Source of the DNA: Labedella endophytica | GTDB taxonomy: Bacteria > Actinomycetota > Actinomycetes > Actinomycetales > Microbacteriaceae | Length of the DNA: 64,000 nt | NCBI RefSeq assembly: GCF_003990045.1 | Contig: NZ_RZGZ01000005.1 | Coordinates: 142,220 to 206,219, forward strand | Direction of reading: 5' to 3' | Part shown: positions 9,701 to 19,651 of the stretch, piece after piece | How the letters are laid out: each line of letters begins with the position of its first letter | Numbering within the stretch: position 1 is the stretch's first letter | Position numbers and translations under genes: made by a program | The notes under the pieces: model-generated | Seen by the model: the letters and a program-made list of their open reading frames with translations, nothing else | The model's database searches: none | Told to the model about the DNA's origin: nothing

Positions 9701-10470
9701 GAGCGGGGAGCGGCGACCGGGTTCGAGAGGCTGCCGATCCCGGAGATCGTCACCTCCACGACGTCACCGGCACGGATCGGGCCGACGCCGGCGGGGGTCC
9801 CGGTGAGGATGAGGTCGCCCGGGAGCAGCGTGAAGACGCTCGAGGCATAGGCGACGATGTCTTCGACCCCGTGCACCATGTCCGTGAGCGGACCGGACTG
9901 CTTGACCTCGCCGTTGACGGTCGTGGTGATCGTGCCCGACGCGACGTCGAAGTCCGTCTCGACGAACGGTCCGATGGGGCAGAACGTGTCGAAGCCCTTC
10001 GCCCGGGTCCACTGATCGTCCGAGCGCTGCAGATCCCGAGCGGTCACGTCGTTGGCGACCGTGTACCCGAAGATCACCTCATGGGCGCGATCGGCCGTGA
10101 CGTTCTTGGCGATGCTCCCGATCACGATCGCGAGCTCGCCCTCGAAGTCGACCTGCGACGACTGGCGGGGTAGCACGATCGTGTCGCCCGGCCCGACGAC
10201 CGACGTGTTGGGCTTGAGGAACAGCAGCGGCTCCGACGGCGGGGTGTCCCCACCCATCTCCTGGACGTGGTCGACGTAGTTCCGCCCCACGCCCACGACC
10301 TTCGAGCGCGGGATCGACGGGGCGAGCAGCGTCGCCTGGGCGAGCGGGACGCGCTCGCCCGTGGTGTCGAGGCCCTGGAACATGGGGTCGCCCCCGAGGA
10401 CGACGAGGTCATCTCCGTCGAGGATGCCGAAGCGGATGGATCCGGACGTGCTGAATCGCGCGATCTTCAT
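9697..10470 (-). CDS. Fumarylacetoacetate hydrolase (FAH) family protein
   Basis: This 257-residue enzyme belongs to the FAH superfamily. The core begins at about residue 60 (KVVGVGRNYVDHVQEMG) and carries the metal-site segments FEGELAIVIG and VANDVTARDLQ plus the family end GDLILTGTPAGVGPI. Such proteins hydrolyse or isomerise acylpyruvates and related beta-diketo acids with Mg2+; many actinobacterial copies act as acylpyruvase or oxaloacetate decarboxylase. The ATG has TAGGCT 6 nt upstream, fitting a leaderless transcript. It sits 9 bp downstream of ilvE. Confidence 0.85.
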   Translation of the reverse strand: MKIARFSTSGSIRFGILDGDDLVVLGGDPMFQGLDTTGERVPLAQATLLAPSIPRSKVVGVGRNYVDHVQEMGGDTPPSEPLLFLKPNTSVVGPGDTIVLPRQSSQVDFEGELAIVIGSIAKNVTADRAHEVIFGYTVANDVTARDLQRSDDQWTRAKGFDTFCPIGPFVETDFDVASGTITTTVNGEVKQSGPLTDMVHGVEDIVAYASSVFTLLPGDLILTGTPAGVGPIRAGDVVEVTISGIGSLSNPVAAPRS

Positions 10471-10476
10471 GCGACC

Positions 10477-10482
10477 AGCCTA
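10477..10482 (-). promoter_or_regulatory. Leaderless promoter -10 box for the FAH gene
   Basis: TAGGCT followed by GGTCGC and ATG. The first three bases are the TAG stop of ilvE. The identical string TAGGCTGGTCGCATG occurs at the start of the CDF transporter (48583-48597). Confidence 0.6.
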
Positions 10483-11589
10483 GGCGTCGAGCCGCGTGAG
10501 CCACCCGTGGCGGTCCGCGATGCGGCCGTACTGGATGTCGGTGAGCTCCGAGCGGATCGACATGGTGAGCTCGCCGGCCGGGGCGGTCGGGTCTCCGACG
10601 GAGAACCCCTCCCCCTTGAGCTCGCCGATGGGAGTGATGACGGCGGCCGTCCCGCACGCGAAGACCTCGGCGATCTCGCCGGAGGCGACCCCGTCCCGCC
10701 ACTCGTCGATGAGGACCTCGCGCTCCTCCACCTCGATGCCGCGGTCGCGCACGAGCTGGATGATGCTCTCCCGCGTGACGCCCTCGAGGATCGCGCCGGA
10801 GAGCGCCGGGGTCACGACGCGGCCGTCGCGGTAGACGAGGAAGACGTTCATCCCGCCGAGCTCGTCGACGCGCGTGCCGGTCTCCGCATCGAGGAACAGG
10901 ACCTGGGCGCAGCCGTTGGCCGCCGCCTCGTTCTGAGGGAGGAGCGATGCGGCGTAGTTTCCGCCGCACTTCGCGGCGCCCGTCCCGCCACGACCCGCCC
11001 GCGAGTACTCGGTGGACAGCCAGATCGACACGGGCTTCACTCCCCCGGTGAAGTAGGCGCCGGCCGGGCTCGCGATCACGTAGTAGCCCACGCGCTGCGC
11101 CGAACGCACGCCGAGGAACGATTCGTTCGCGATCATGAAGGGCCGGAGGTACAGGCTCTGGTCGTCACCGGACGGTACCCAGGCGAGATCCGTGCGGACC
11201 ATCTCCTTCACCGAGTCGATGAACGTCTCGGTCGGGAGTTCGGGAAGCGCGAGCCGACGCGCCGACCGCTGCAGCCGCTCCGCGTTCTTCTCCGGACGGA
11301 ACGTCCAGACGGAGCCGTCCGCGTGACGGTAGGCCTTGAGTCCCTCGAAGATCTCCTGGGCGTAGTGCAGCACGGAGGCGGCGGGGTCGAGCAGGAGCGG
11401 GCCGTACGGCTGAACGCGCGCGTCGTGCCAGCCTCCCTCGATCGTCCAGTCGATGGCGACCATGTGGTCCGTGAAGTGCTTGCCGAAGCCCGGTTCGGCG
11501 AGGATCTCCGCGCGCTCGGCGTCGGAGCGGGGGGACGTGGACGCGGTGCGGTCGAAGGCGAGCCGTTCCGCGGTGGGGGTGCTGCTCAT
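10480..11589 (-). CDS. ilvE: Branched-chain-amino-acid aminotransferase
   Basis: This 369-residue PLP enzyme of fold type IV performs the last step of valine, isoleucine and leucine synthesis, transferring an amino group from glutamate to the 2-keto acid. The family block containing the PLP lysine ([15 protein letters not shown]) and the acidic [17 protein letters not shown] stretch are intact, and the length is that of the longer (BCAT2-like) bacterial form. The start overlaps leuB (ATGA), coupling their translation. IlvB/N, IlvC and IlvD are encoded 7-12 kb away on the same strand. Confidence 0.96.
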   Translation of the reverse strand: MSSTPTAERLAFDRTASTSPRSDAERAEILAEPGFGKHFTDHMVAIDWTIEGGWHDARVQPYGPLLLDPAASVLHYAQEIFEGLKAYRHADGSVWTFRPEKNAERLQRSARRLALPELPTETFIDSVKEMVRTDLAWVPSGDDQSLYLRPFMIANESFLGVRSAQRVGYYVIASPAGAYFTGGVKPVSIWLSTEYSRAGRGGTGAAKCGGNYAASLLPQNEAAANGCAQVLFLDAETGTRVDELGGMNVFLVYRDGRVVTPALSGAILEGVTRESIIQLVRDRGIEVEEREVLIDEWRDGVASGEIAEVFACGTAAVITPIGELKGEGFSVGDPTAPAGELTMSIRSELTDIQYGRIADRHGWLTRLDA

Positions 11590-12668
11590 GAGGGGTCCTT
11601 GGGTGCGTCGGTGGTGCGGTGGGAGACGGCGAGGGCGATCGCGTCGCCGATCTCACGGGTCGTGCGGGTCCGTCCGGCGCGATCCGCGATGTCCGCGGTG
11701 ACCGCCTTCGTCACGGCGGCCGAGGCCTCCGCGAGTCCGAGGTGGTCGAGCAGGAGCGCCACGGAGAGGATCGCCGCCGTCGGGTCGGCCTTCTGGGTGC
11801 CCGCGATGTCGGGAGCCGAGCCGTGTACCGGCTCGAACATGCTCGGAGACGTGCCGTCCGGGTTGATGTTGCCGGAGGCCGCCAGGCCGATGCCGCCGCT
11901 GATCGCGCCGGCCAGATCGGTCAGGATGTCACCGAAGAGGTTGTCGGTGACCAGGACGTCGAATCTAGCAGGATTCGTGACGAGGAAGATCGTCGCCGCG
12001 TCGACGTGGAGGTAGTCGACCTCGACGTCTCGGAACTCCGTGCCGACCGCGTCCACGACGCGCTTCCACAGCGACCCGGCGAACGTGAGCACATTGGTCT
12101 TGTGCACGAGAGTGAGCTTCCGGCGACGCGACTGCGCCGTGCGGAACGCGTAGCGGACGACGCGCTCGACGCCGAACGCGGTGTTCACGGAGACCTCGTT
12201 CGCGATCTCGTGCGGCGTCCCGGTGCGGATACTGCCGCCGTTGCCCACGTACGGACCCTCCGTGCCCTCGCGTACGACGACGAAATCCACCTCGCCGGCG
12301 TCCGCGAGAGGGCTCGGGACCCCTGGATAGATCCGCGTCGGACGAAGGTTGACGTAGTGGTCGAGGGTGAACCGCAGCCGCAGGAGGAGACCACGCTCGA
12401 TGTTCGCGCCGACGAGGCGCGGGTCCCCGGGCACGCCGCCGACAGCCCCGAGGAGGATCGCGTCGTGTGAGGCGATCGATGCGAGGTCGTCGTCGGTCAG
12501 GACGTCGCCCGTCTCGAGGTAGCGGGCGGCGCCGAGCGAGAAGGTGGTCTCGTCGAACTCGACGTCGTGGCCGGCCGTGACCGCATGGAGCACCTTGAGC
12601 GCTTCCGCGACGACCTCCGGTCCGATTCCATCTCCGGGGATGACGGCGAGTGAGACGGTGCGCGGCAT
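11586..12668 (-). CDS. leuB: 3-isopropylmalate dehydrogenase
   Basis: This 360-residue NAD-dependent dehydrogenase oxidises and decarboxylates 3-isopropylmalate in leucine synthesis. The opening [11 protein letters not shown], the substrate arginine region [14 protein letters not shown], the metal-binding [20 protein letters not shown] and the end block [20 protein letters not shown] identify the family. It begins the transcript leading to ilvE, the FAH gene, the MFS gene, gltX and the oxidoreductase. A TAGGCT box about 35 nt upstream and an AGGAG site before the ATG suggest a leadered promoter here. leuA, leuC and leuD are not in the window. Confidence 0.96.
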   Translation of the reverse strand: MPRTVSLAVIPGDGIGPEVVAEALKVLHAVTAGHDVEFDETTFSLGAARYLETGDVLTDDDLASIASHDAILLGAVGGVPGDPRLVGANIERGLLLRLRFTLDHYVNLRPTRIYPGVPSPLADAGEVDFVVVREGTEGPYVGNGGSIRTGTPHEIANEVSVNTAFGVERVVRYAFRTAQSRRRKLTLVHKTNVLTFAGSLWKRVVDAVGTEFRDVEVDYLHVDAATIFLVTNPARFDVLVTDNLFGDILTDLAGAISGGIGLAASGNINPDGTSPSMFEPVHGSAPDIAGTQKADPTAAILSVALLLDHLGLAEASAAVTKAVTADIADRAGRTRTTREIGDAIALAVSHRTTDAPKDPS

Positions 12669-12742
12669 GAGGCTCCTACTGGGGTCTGGATTGGCTCCAG
12701 CCTACCCGCGCGCCCAGCGCCGAACGCACGGACGCGATGGCG

Positions 12743-14275
12743 TCAGCGCGCCTTCCGGAGGGTGGTGCGGGCGACGACCATCGCCGCGACGATGAGCGCC
12801 GATCCGATCCACGCCGCCACACCGACCCCGCTGTCGAACGCGTCCCGCGCCGAGGCGAGCAGCGCCTCCCCGACCTCCGCGGGTACCTGCTCCGCGACGG
12901 AGACCGCTCCGCCGAGGGTCTCCCCCGCCGCGGCGCTCTGCGCATCGGTGAGGGACGCGGGGAGCGCGACGTTGGCGCGGTACGACGCCGTGAGGATGGT
13001 TCCGAGCACGGCCGTTCCCAGCACGGCACCGAGTTCGTAAGCCGTCTCGGACACCGCCGACGCCGCACCCGCCTTCTCGGCCGGAGCCGTCGCGATGATG
13101 AGCTCGTTGGACACCGTCTCGGCCGCGCCGATCCCGAGCCCGAGTCCCATGAAGATGAGCGCGAGCGCCACGGCCGTCAGCTGGCCGCCGGAGACCGCCA
13201 CGAGCGCGTACGCCACCGCCGAGATGCTGAGGCCCACGGGGATGACGATCGACGGGCGCACGCGCTTCGCGATCGGCACCACGAGGAGCCCCGATGCGAT
13301 CATGACGACGAGCCCTGGGACGAGGACGAGGCCGGCGTCGAGGGGCGACATCCCGAGCACGAGTTGCAGGTGCTGCGACACGAAGAACAGGCCGCCGACG
13401 AACGCCGTGACGCTCAGGAGGTTGACGCCCACGGCACCGCTGAACGAGCCGCGACGGAAGAGGCTCATGTCGAGCATGGGCGTCGATGCGCGCAGCTGCC
13501 TCCGCACGAACGCGAAGCCGCTCGCAAGGCCGATCACCACGCCCACAACCGAGTCGACGGCGAAGCCGTGGCTCGCGACGCTCTTGATCGCGTAGACGAT
13601 CGGGAGCATCGTCGTGAGCGACAGCACGATGCTGATCGGGTCGATGGGGCCGGGCGCGGGATCCCGCGACTCGGGGACGAGCAGGGGTACCAGGATGACG
13701 AGCGGGACGAGGACGGGGACCGCGAGGAGGAACACGGATCCCCACCAGAAGTGCTCGAGCAGGATCCCGCCCACGATCGGTCCGAGGGCGCTCCCCCCGG
13801 CGAAACCCGACGCCCAGACGGCGATCGCGAGACGCCGCTGCTCCCGATCGACGAAGACGCTCCGCAGGAGCGACAGGGTCGATGGCATGAGCATCGCGCC
13901 GAAGACACCGAGGAGGGCGCGCGCGGCGATGAGGGCGGAGACGTCCGGAGCGAAGGCCGCGAGGGCGGACACGATACCGAAGCCGGTCGCACCGATCAGC
14001 AGGAGTCGCCGGCGACCGAAGCGGTCGCCGAGGCTGCCCATCGGCACGAGCAGGCCGGCGAGCACGAGCGGGTAGACATCGATCATCCAGAGCAACTGCA
14101 CGCCGGTGGGACGCAATGCCTCCGAGATGGCCGGAAGGGCGAAGTTCAGCACGGTGTTGTCGACCGACACGAGGAGCACCGGGAGCATGAGGACCACGAG
14201 GGCGCCCCACTCTCGGAGACCGGCGCGGGGGCCGTTCGTGGTCGTGAGGGCGTCGGTGGACAAGGGGGTGCTCAT
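12743..14275 (-). CDS. MFS multidrug efflux transporter, DHA2 (14-helix) type
   Basis: This 510-residue membrane protein has about fourteen hydrophobic segments. The DHA2 signature lies near the N-terminus: VDNTVLNFALPAISEALRP, WMIDVYPLVLAGLLVPMGSLGDRFGRRRLL. The C-terminal region holds a long extracytoplasmic segment before the last helix, as in QacA/SmvA-like pumps. Start ATG 14275 has a GAAAGG ribosome-binding site; upstream codons in frame run through the promoter and operator, so longer starts are rejected. It is divergent from a TetR regulator, whose operator covers its -10 box, which points to inducible export of a toxic compound. Confidence 0.9.
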   Translation of the reverse strand: MSTPLSTDALTTTNGPRAGLREWGALVVLMLPVLLVSVDNTVLNFALPAISEALRPTGVQLLWMIDVYPLVLAGLLVPMGSLGDRFGRRRLLLIGATGFGIVSALAAFAPDVSALIAARALLGVFGAMLMPSTLSLLRSVFVDREQRRLAIAVWASGFAGGSALGPIVGGILLEHFWWGSVFLLAVPVLVPLVILVPLLVPESRDPAPGPIDPISIVLSLTTMLPIVYAIKSVASHGFAVDSVVGVVIGLASGFAFVRRQLRASTPMLDMSLFRRGSFSGAVGVNLLSVTAFVGGLFFVSQHLQLVLGMSPLDAGLVLVPGLVVMIASGLLVVPIAKRVRPSIVIPVGLSISAVAYALVAVSGGQLTAVALALIFMGLGLGIGAAETVSNELIIATAPAEKAGAASAVSETAYELGAVLGTAVLGTILTASYRANVALPASLTDAQSAAAGETLGGAVSVAEQVPAEVGEALLASARDAFDSGVGVAAWIGSALIVAAMVVARTTLRKAR

Positions 14276-14300
14276 GGTCGTGCCTTTCGGGATCGTCATC

Positions 14301-14324
14301 ACTATACCGTCTGGTCGGTACAGT
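14301..14324. promoter_or_regulatory. TetR-type operator overlapping the pump promoter
   Basis: An imperfect 24-bp palindrome with arms TACCG (14305-14309) and CGGTA (14316-14320) plus outer ACT/AGT. Antisense bases 14306-14301 read TATAGT, a good -10 box for the pump gene, so a bound repressor would block the polymerase. TACCGN6CGGTA resembles many TetR-family operators. Confidence 0.75.
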
Positions 14325-14363
14325 TGGCATCCCCGGCGCTCCTCCCTCACTACGATGGGCCGT

Positions 14364-14921
14364 ATGGCCAGACCCGATTCGGCGCGCGACCGCATCCTCG
14401 ACGCGTTCGAGGAGGTACTCGTCGCGAGCGGGGAACGGGCAGCGACCCTCGACGCCGTCGCCGCGGCCGCCGGGGTCTCGAAGGGCGGCCTGCTCTACCA
14501 TTTCGCCTCCAAGGAGGCGCTCGTCGACGGCCTGATCGAGCGCCTCGACGCCTTCGTCGAAGCCGACGACGAGCGCATGCGCACTGCCGAGGAAGGCGCC
14601 GTCGACTACATCATCCGCACGTCGGTCGAGAGCGGCTCCCCCTTCGACCGGGCGCTCATCGCGATGTCCCGCCTGGCGCAGGGTTCACACGAGAAGGCGC
14701 GGACCGCACTCGCCTCGTTCCGCGCACGCTGGGAGACCGCGATCGCGGCCGCCGTGGGCGACCCCGCCGTCGCGCGCGCGGTCATGCTCGTGAGCGACGG
14801 GCTCTACTACAACTCGACGATGCTCGGCGCCTTCGAGACGCGCGATACGCGCGAGGGCGCGATGGACGAGCTGATCGCCGTGCTCGGACGGCTCACGCCG
14901 GCCGACGACCGCAGCAGCTGA
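14364..14921 (+). CDS. TetR/AcrR family transcriptional repressor
   Basis: This 185-residue regulator has a TetR N-terminal helix-turn-helix at about residues 5-50 (RDRILDAFEEVL, LDAVAAAAGVSKGGLLYHFASKEALVDGL) and a variable all-helical ligand-binding C-terminus. ATG 14364 is chosen because TACGAT lies 7 nt upstream, fitting a leaderless mRNA; an in-frame ATG at 14355 would overlap that box. It is divergent from the DHA2 pump and probably represses it, and perhaps itself, through the palindrome between them. Confidence 0.9.
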   Translation: MARPDSARDRILDAFEEVLVASGERAATLDAVAAAAGVSKGGLLYHFASKEALVDGLIERLDAFVEADDERMRTAEEGAVDYIIRTSVESGSPFDRALIAMSRLAQGSHEKARTALASFRARWETAIAAAVGDPAVARAVMLVSDGLYYNSTMLGAFETRDTREGAMDELIAVLGRLTPADDRSS

Positions 14922-14937
14922 TACCGCCGCAGACCAG

Positions 14938-14977
14938 GACGGCCCGCCCTCCCGTCTTTCAGGGATGGCGGGCCGTC
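14938..14977. terminator. Bidirectional terminator between tetR and serA
   Basis: 11-bp arms GACGGCCCGCC (14938-14948) and GGCGGGCCGTC (14967-14977) with an 18-nt loop, placed between two convergent genes. Confidence 0.8.
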
Positions 14978-14991
14978 GCTGCCGGTCGGGT

Positions 14992-16581
14992 CTAGGCCGT
15001 GATGTCGATCGAGCGGATGACGCTCGCCTCGATCTCCCGTGACACCTCGACGAGCAGCTCGTCGGGGACGCGCGAGTCCACGGTGAGGACGCTCAACGCC
15101 TCTCCCCCGGCCTCGCGGCGGGCGATCTGCATTCCGGCGATGTTGATCTCGGCCTCGCCGAAGCGGCGTCCGTAGACCGCGACGATGCCGGGGCGGTCGC
15201 GGTAGAGCATGACGATGTGGTGGTCTGAGATCGGGACCTCGACGTCGTAGCCGTTGATCTCGACGATCTTCTCGATCTGCTTCGTCCCCGTGAGCGTGCC
15301 CGAGACGGAGATCTGCGATCCGTCGCTCAGTGCGCCGCGGAGGGTGATGACGTTGCGGTACTCGTCGCTCGCGCCGTCCACGATGAGGCGGACCTCGAGG
15401 CCGCGCTGCTCGGCGAGGAGCGGGGCGTTGACGTAGGACACGCTCTCGCTCACGACGTTCGTGAAGATTCCCTTGAGCGCGGCGAGGCGGAAGACGCTCA
15501 CATCGTACTCGCTGAGGTCACCGTGCACCTCGATGTCCACGCTCGTGAGCGGGGAGTGGGTGAGACCGGAGAACACCTGTCCGAGCTTCTCGACGAGCGG
15601 GATGCCCGGGCGCACGTACGGATCGATGACACCGCCGGCGACGTTCACGGCGTCGGGGACGAGCTCACCCCCGAGCGCGAGGCGAACCGACTTGGCGACC
15701 GAGACGCCCGCCTTCTCCTGCGCCTCGTCCGTCGACGCACCGAGGTGCGGCGTGACGATGACGTTCTCGAGCCCGAGGAGCGAGGAACCCGTCGGCGGCT
15801 CGGACACGAACACGTCGAGGCCGGCACCGGCGATCGTCTTCGCGACGAGCGCGTCGTGGAGCGCGTCCTCGTCGATCAGTCCGCCGCGGGCGACGTTGAC
15901 GATGAACGCCGTCGGCTTCATGAGCGCGAGCTGATCGGTGGAGATCATGCCGGTGGTCTCGGGCGTCTTCGGCATGTGGATCGTGATGAAGTCCGACTGG
16001 GCGAGAAGCTCCTCGAGCGAGAGGAGGCGGACACCCAGCTGCTGCGCTCGTGCGCTCGTGACGTAGGGGTCGTATGCCACGACGTCGACGCCGAAGGCCT
16101 GGAGCCGCGCGGTGATGAGGGCTCCGATGCGACCGAGACCGATGATGCCGACGGTCTTCTCGTAGAGCTCGACGCCGGTGTAGGCGGAGCGCTTCCACTG
16201 CCCCTGCGCGAGAGCGCTGTGCGCGGCGGGGATGTGGCGAGCGAGCGACAGGATGTGGCCGACCGTGAGCTCGGCGGCGGAGATGATGTTCGACGTGGGC
16301 GCGTTGACGACCATGACGCCGGCGGCCGTCGCGGCCTTGATGTCGACGTTGTCGAGACCGACACCGGCGCGCGCGATCACCTTGAGCTGCGGAGCGGCGG
16401 CGATCGCCTCGGCGTCGACCTTCGTCGCGGAACGGACGAGCACGGCGCTCGCGTCGGCCAGTGCGGCGAGCAGCGCAGCACGGTCGGTGCCGTCGACGGA
16501 TCGGACGTCGAAGTCGGGCCCGAGGGCGTCGACGGTAGCCGGGGAGAGTTCTTCTGCGATCAGGACGATCGGTTGTGACAC
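14992..16581 (-). CDS. serA: D-3-phosphoglycerate dehydrogenase
   Basis: This 529-residue enzyme of the long (type 1) SerA form catalyses the first step of serine synthesis. It has a catalytic/NAD domain with the Rossmann motif GIIGLGRIG, the segment NVARGGLIDEDAL, and the active-site His in PHLGASTDEAQEKAG. An intervening regulatory domain follows, then a C-terminal ACT domain (about 455-529) starting HHIVMLYRDRPGIVAVYG, which usually binds serine for feedback inhibition. Start is GTG 16581 after AAGGAAA; a TAGGCT box near 16672-16677 on the same strand may be its promoter. Confidence 0.96.
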   Translation of the reverse strand: MSQPIVLIAEELSPATVDALGPDFDVRSVDGTDRAALLAALADASAVLVRSATKVDAEAIAAAPQLKVIARAGVGLDNVDIKAATAAGVMVVNAPTSNIISAAELTVGHILSLARHIPAAHSALAQGQWKRSAYTGVELYEKTVGIIGLGRIGALITARLQAFGVDVVAYDPYVTSARAQQLGVRLLSLEELLAQSDFITIHMPKTPETTGMISTDQLALMKPTAFIVNVARGGLIDEDALHDALVAKTIAGAGLDVFVSEPPTGSSLLGLENVIVTPHLGASTDEAQEKAGVSVAKSVRLALGGELVPDAVNVAGGVIDPYVRPGIPLVEKLGQVFSGLTHSPLTSVDIEVHGDLSEYDVSVFRLAALKGIFTNVVSESVSYVNAPLLAEQRGLEVRLIVDGASDEYRNVITLRGALSDGSQISVSGTLTGTKQIEKIVEINGYDVEVPISDHHIVMLYRDRPGIVAVYGRRFGEAEINIAGMQIARREAGGEALSVLTVDSRVPDELLVEVSREIEASVIRSIDITA

Positions 16582-16724
16582 GGAGATTTCCTTCTGACGG
16601 CGCGGTGTGCGGACATGGATGCACGGAGTCGACTCGACGCGCCACAGACCGTTGGGGCGCAGCCGCGACCAGCCTAGTGCAGCCCCGCCGCGCGCCCCCG
16701 CCGTGTGACGTAGGGTGGACCGCC

Positions 16725-17117
16725 ATGAGCATCGAGGTCGTGTCCCTGGTCGTCCGCGTCCTCCTGTCCGTCGCCTTCGTGGCCATGGGGGTCCTGCATT
16801 TCGTCCCGTCGGCGGCGAAGGGCATGGCTGCGATCATCCCGCCGGCGCTGCGGGGTTCCGACCCGCGCACGCCTCGACGATTCGTCGCCTTCACGGGTCT
16901 GTGCGAGATCGCGGGCGGCGTGGGGCTGCTCCTCCCCCCGCTCCAGACGGCGGCGGGGATCCTGCTCGCCGTCTTCCTCGTGGCGGTCTTCCCGGCCAAC
17001 GCCTTCGCCGCTCGACACCCCGAGCGCTTCGGGCGGTTGGCTATCCCGTTCTGGCCCCGCCTGATCGGCCAGCTCGTCCTCATCGGCCTCTGCGTCTTCG
17101 CCGCCGTACGTTTCTGA
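16725..17117 (+). CDS. DoxX-like small membrane protein
   Basis: This 130-residue protein has four predicted membrane helices and resembles the DoxX/DoxD-like or MauE-like family. The typical stretch is FVAMGVLHFVPSAAKGMAAIIPPALR followed by FTGLCEIAGGVGLLLPP. Family members associate with redox or oxidative-stress functions, but the reaction is unsettled. TAGGGT lies 8 nt before ATG 16725, so the mRNA would be leaderless or nearly so. It is divergent from serA. Confidence 0.75.
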   Translation: MSIEVVSLVVRVLLSVAFVAMGVLHFVPSAAKGMAAIIPPALRGSDPRTPRRFVAFTGLCEIAGGVGLLLPPLQTAAGILLAVFLVAVFPANAFAARHPERFGRLAIPFWPRLIGQLVLIGLCVFAAVRF

Positions 17118-17133
17118 CCCCGATCCAGAGAGG

Positions 17134-17487
17134 TCAGGCGAGGAGCGTTCCGATGCCGTAGATCGCGAGTAGGTCGAGGGAGAGCGCCGCGACGACGACC
17201 GTCGCGGTCGCGTACGCGATCACGAGACTCACGAGTCCGGCACGACGTCCGAACCACAACACACCGAGGAAGGCCGCGACGGGCAGAACGATCGCGAAGA
17301 CGAGCACGGCCCAGCCGACGGCCGACATGCTCGTCCCGAGCGCGGCGGCCGTGCCCGTGACGCCGAGCAGATTGCCGATCGCTTCCCAGACGTCGGCGGC
17401 GAGCAACAGGCCGAACACGACGGCGAGGGCCACCCGCGTCCACCGCGGAGCCACGCGCGGGGCGCGCTCCTCATCCCGCCGCACCAT
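17134..17487 (-). CDS. Small membrane protein of unknown function
   Basis: This 117-residue protein has a short charged N-terminus (MVRRDEERAPRVAPR) and three hydrophobic segments. The start overlaps the stop of the next membrane gene upstream by 4 bp (ATGA), so the two are a translationally coupled pair and probably work together. I do not recognise a family. The longer frame to 17712 is rejected because it lies inside the neighbouring gene. Confidence 0.65.
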   Translation of the reverse strand: MVRRDEERAPRVAPRWTRVALAVVFGLLLAADVWEAIGNLLGVTGTAAALGTSMSAVGWAVLVFAIVLPVAAFLGVLWFGRRAGLVSLVIAYATATVVVAALSLDLLAIYGIGTLLA

Positions 17488-17978
17488 CACTGCACCCCCA
17501 CGACGAGCGGCCACGGCACGAGGAGGACCGCACCGGCGATGAGGGCGGCGATGCGCTGCCAGACGGGGCGGGAGCGCGTGAACCACAAGCTCGCGAGGAA
17601 CCACACGATCGGCGCGGCGGCGGCGAAGACGAGACCGAGGGAGAACATCGCGGCGCCGAGCACGTCGGTCGGGCCGAACACGGCCTGGAGCGGCGCGAGG
17701 ACCGTCGCCCACCCGACAGCGTAGAGCAGATGCACACCGCCGAGCAGGCCGAGGAGCACGAGAGCGACGGATCCGAGCTGGCCCGCATCGGCCGCACGGG
17801 GGTCCACGTGATCGTCCGACACAGGTCCATCCGAACGCGCCGCGGCCCCGCTCGCTTCGTCCTGAGCACGACGGCGCGGCGTGCGCCCCTGGCGGTCGAC
17901 ACCGGCGTCGCGAACGGTTCGGGGTTCGGGCGACTCGTCACCGGCCCAACTCAGGGCATCGTCATCGTCCGCGCTCAT
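17487..17978 (-). CDS. Membrane protein of unknown function with a charged N-terminal tail
   Basis: This 163-residue protein has about 65 hydrophilic, acidic and arginine-rich residues (MSADDDDALSW...) followed by three membrane segments. ATG 17978 is preceded by TAGCCT at 6 nt spacing, a leaderless promoter, which makes the GTG at 17981 less likely. It is followed by the coupled membrane gene at 17134-17487. No family is recognised. The pair lies between serA/DoxX and the ilvBNC operon but has its own promoter. Confidence 0.65.
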   Translation of the reverse strand: MSADDDDALSWAGDESPEPRTVRDAGVDRQGRTPRRRAQDEASGAAARSDGPVSDDHVDPRAADAGQLGSVALVLLGLLGGVHLLYAVGWATVLAPLQAVFGPTDVLGAAMFSLGLVFAAAAPIVWFLASLWFTRSRPVWQRIAALIAGAVLLVPWPLVVGVQ

Positions 17979-18023
17979 CACTCCAGGCTACCGGCGCGAT
18001 CCTGTGTGGATCCGTCACGACGA

Positions 18024-18051
18024 AGGGCCGCCCGGTCGCCCGGACGGCCCT
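18024..18051. terminator. Terminator after ilvC
   Basis: AGGGCCG (18024-18030) pairs with CGGCCCT (18045-18051); the loop contains a further CCGG/CCGG pairing. It lies between ilvC and the membrane gene pair. Confidence 0.7.
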
Positions 18052-18080
18052 CCCCTCGGTCTTCCGACCGACGACGTCGA

Positions 18081-19650
<1,570 letters not shown>

Positions 19651-19651
19651 C

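Noticed and set aside
16582..16724. Riboswitch or attenuator before serA
   Set aside because: No conserved motif or paired leader structure is seen; a plain TAGGCT promoter explains the region.
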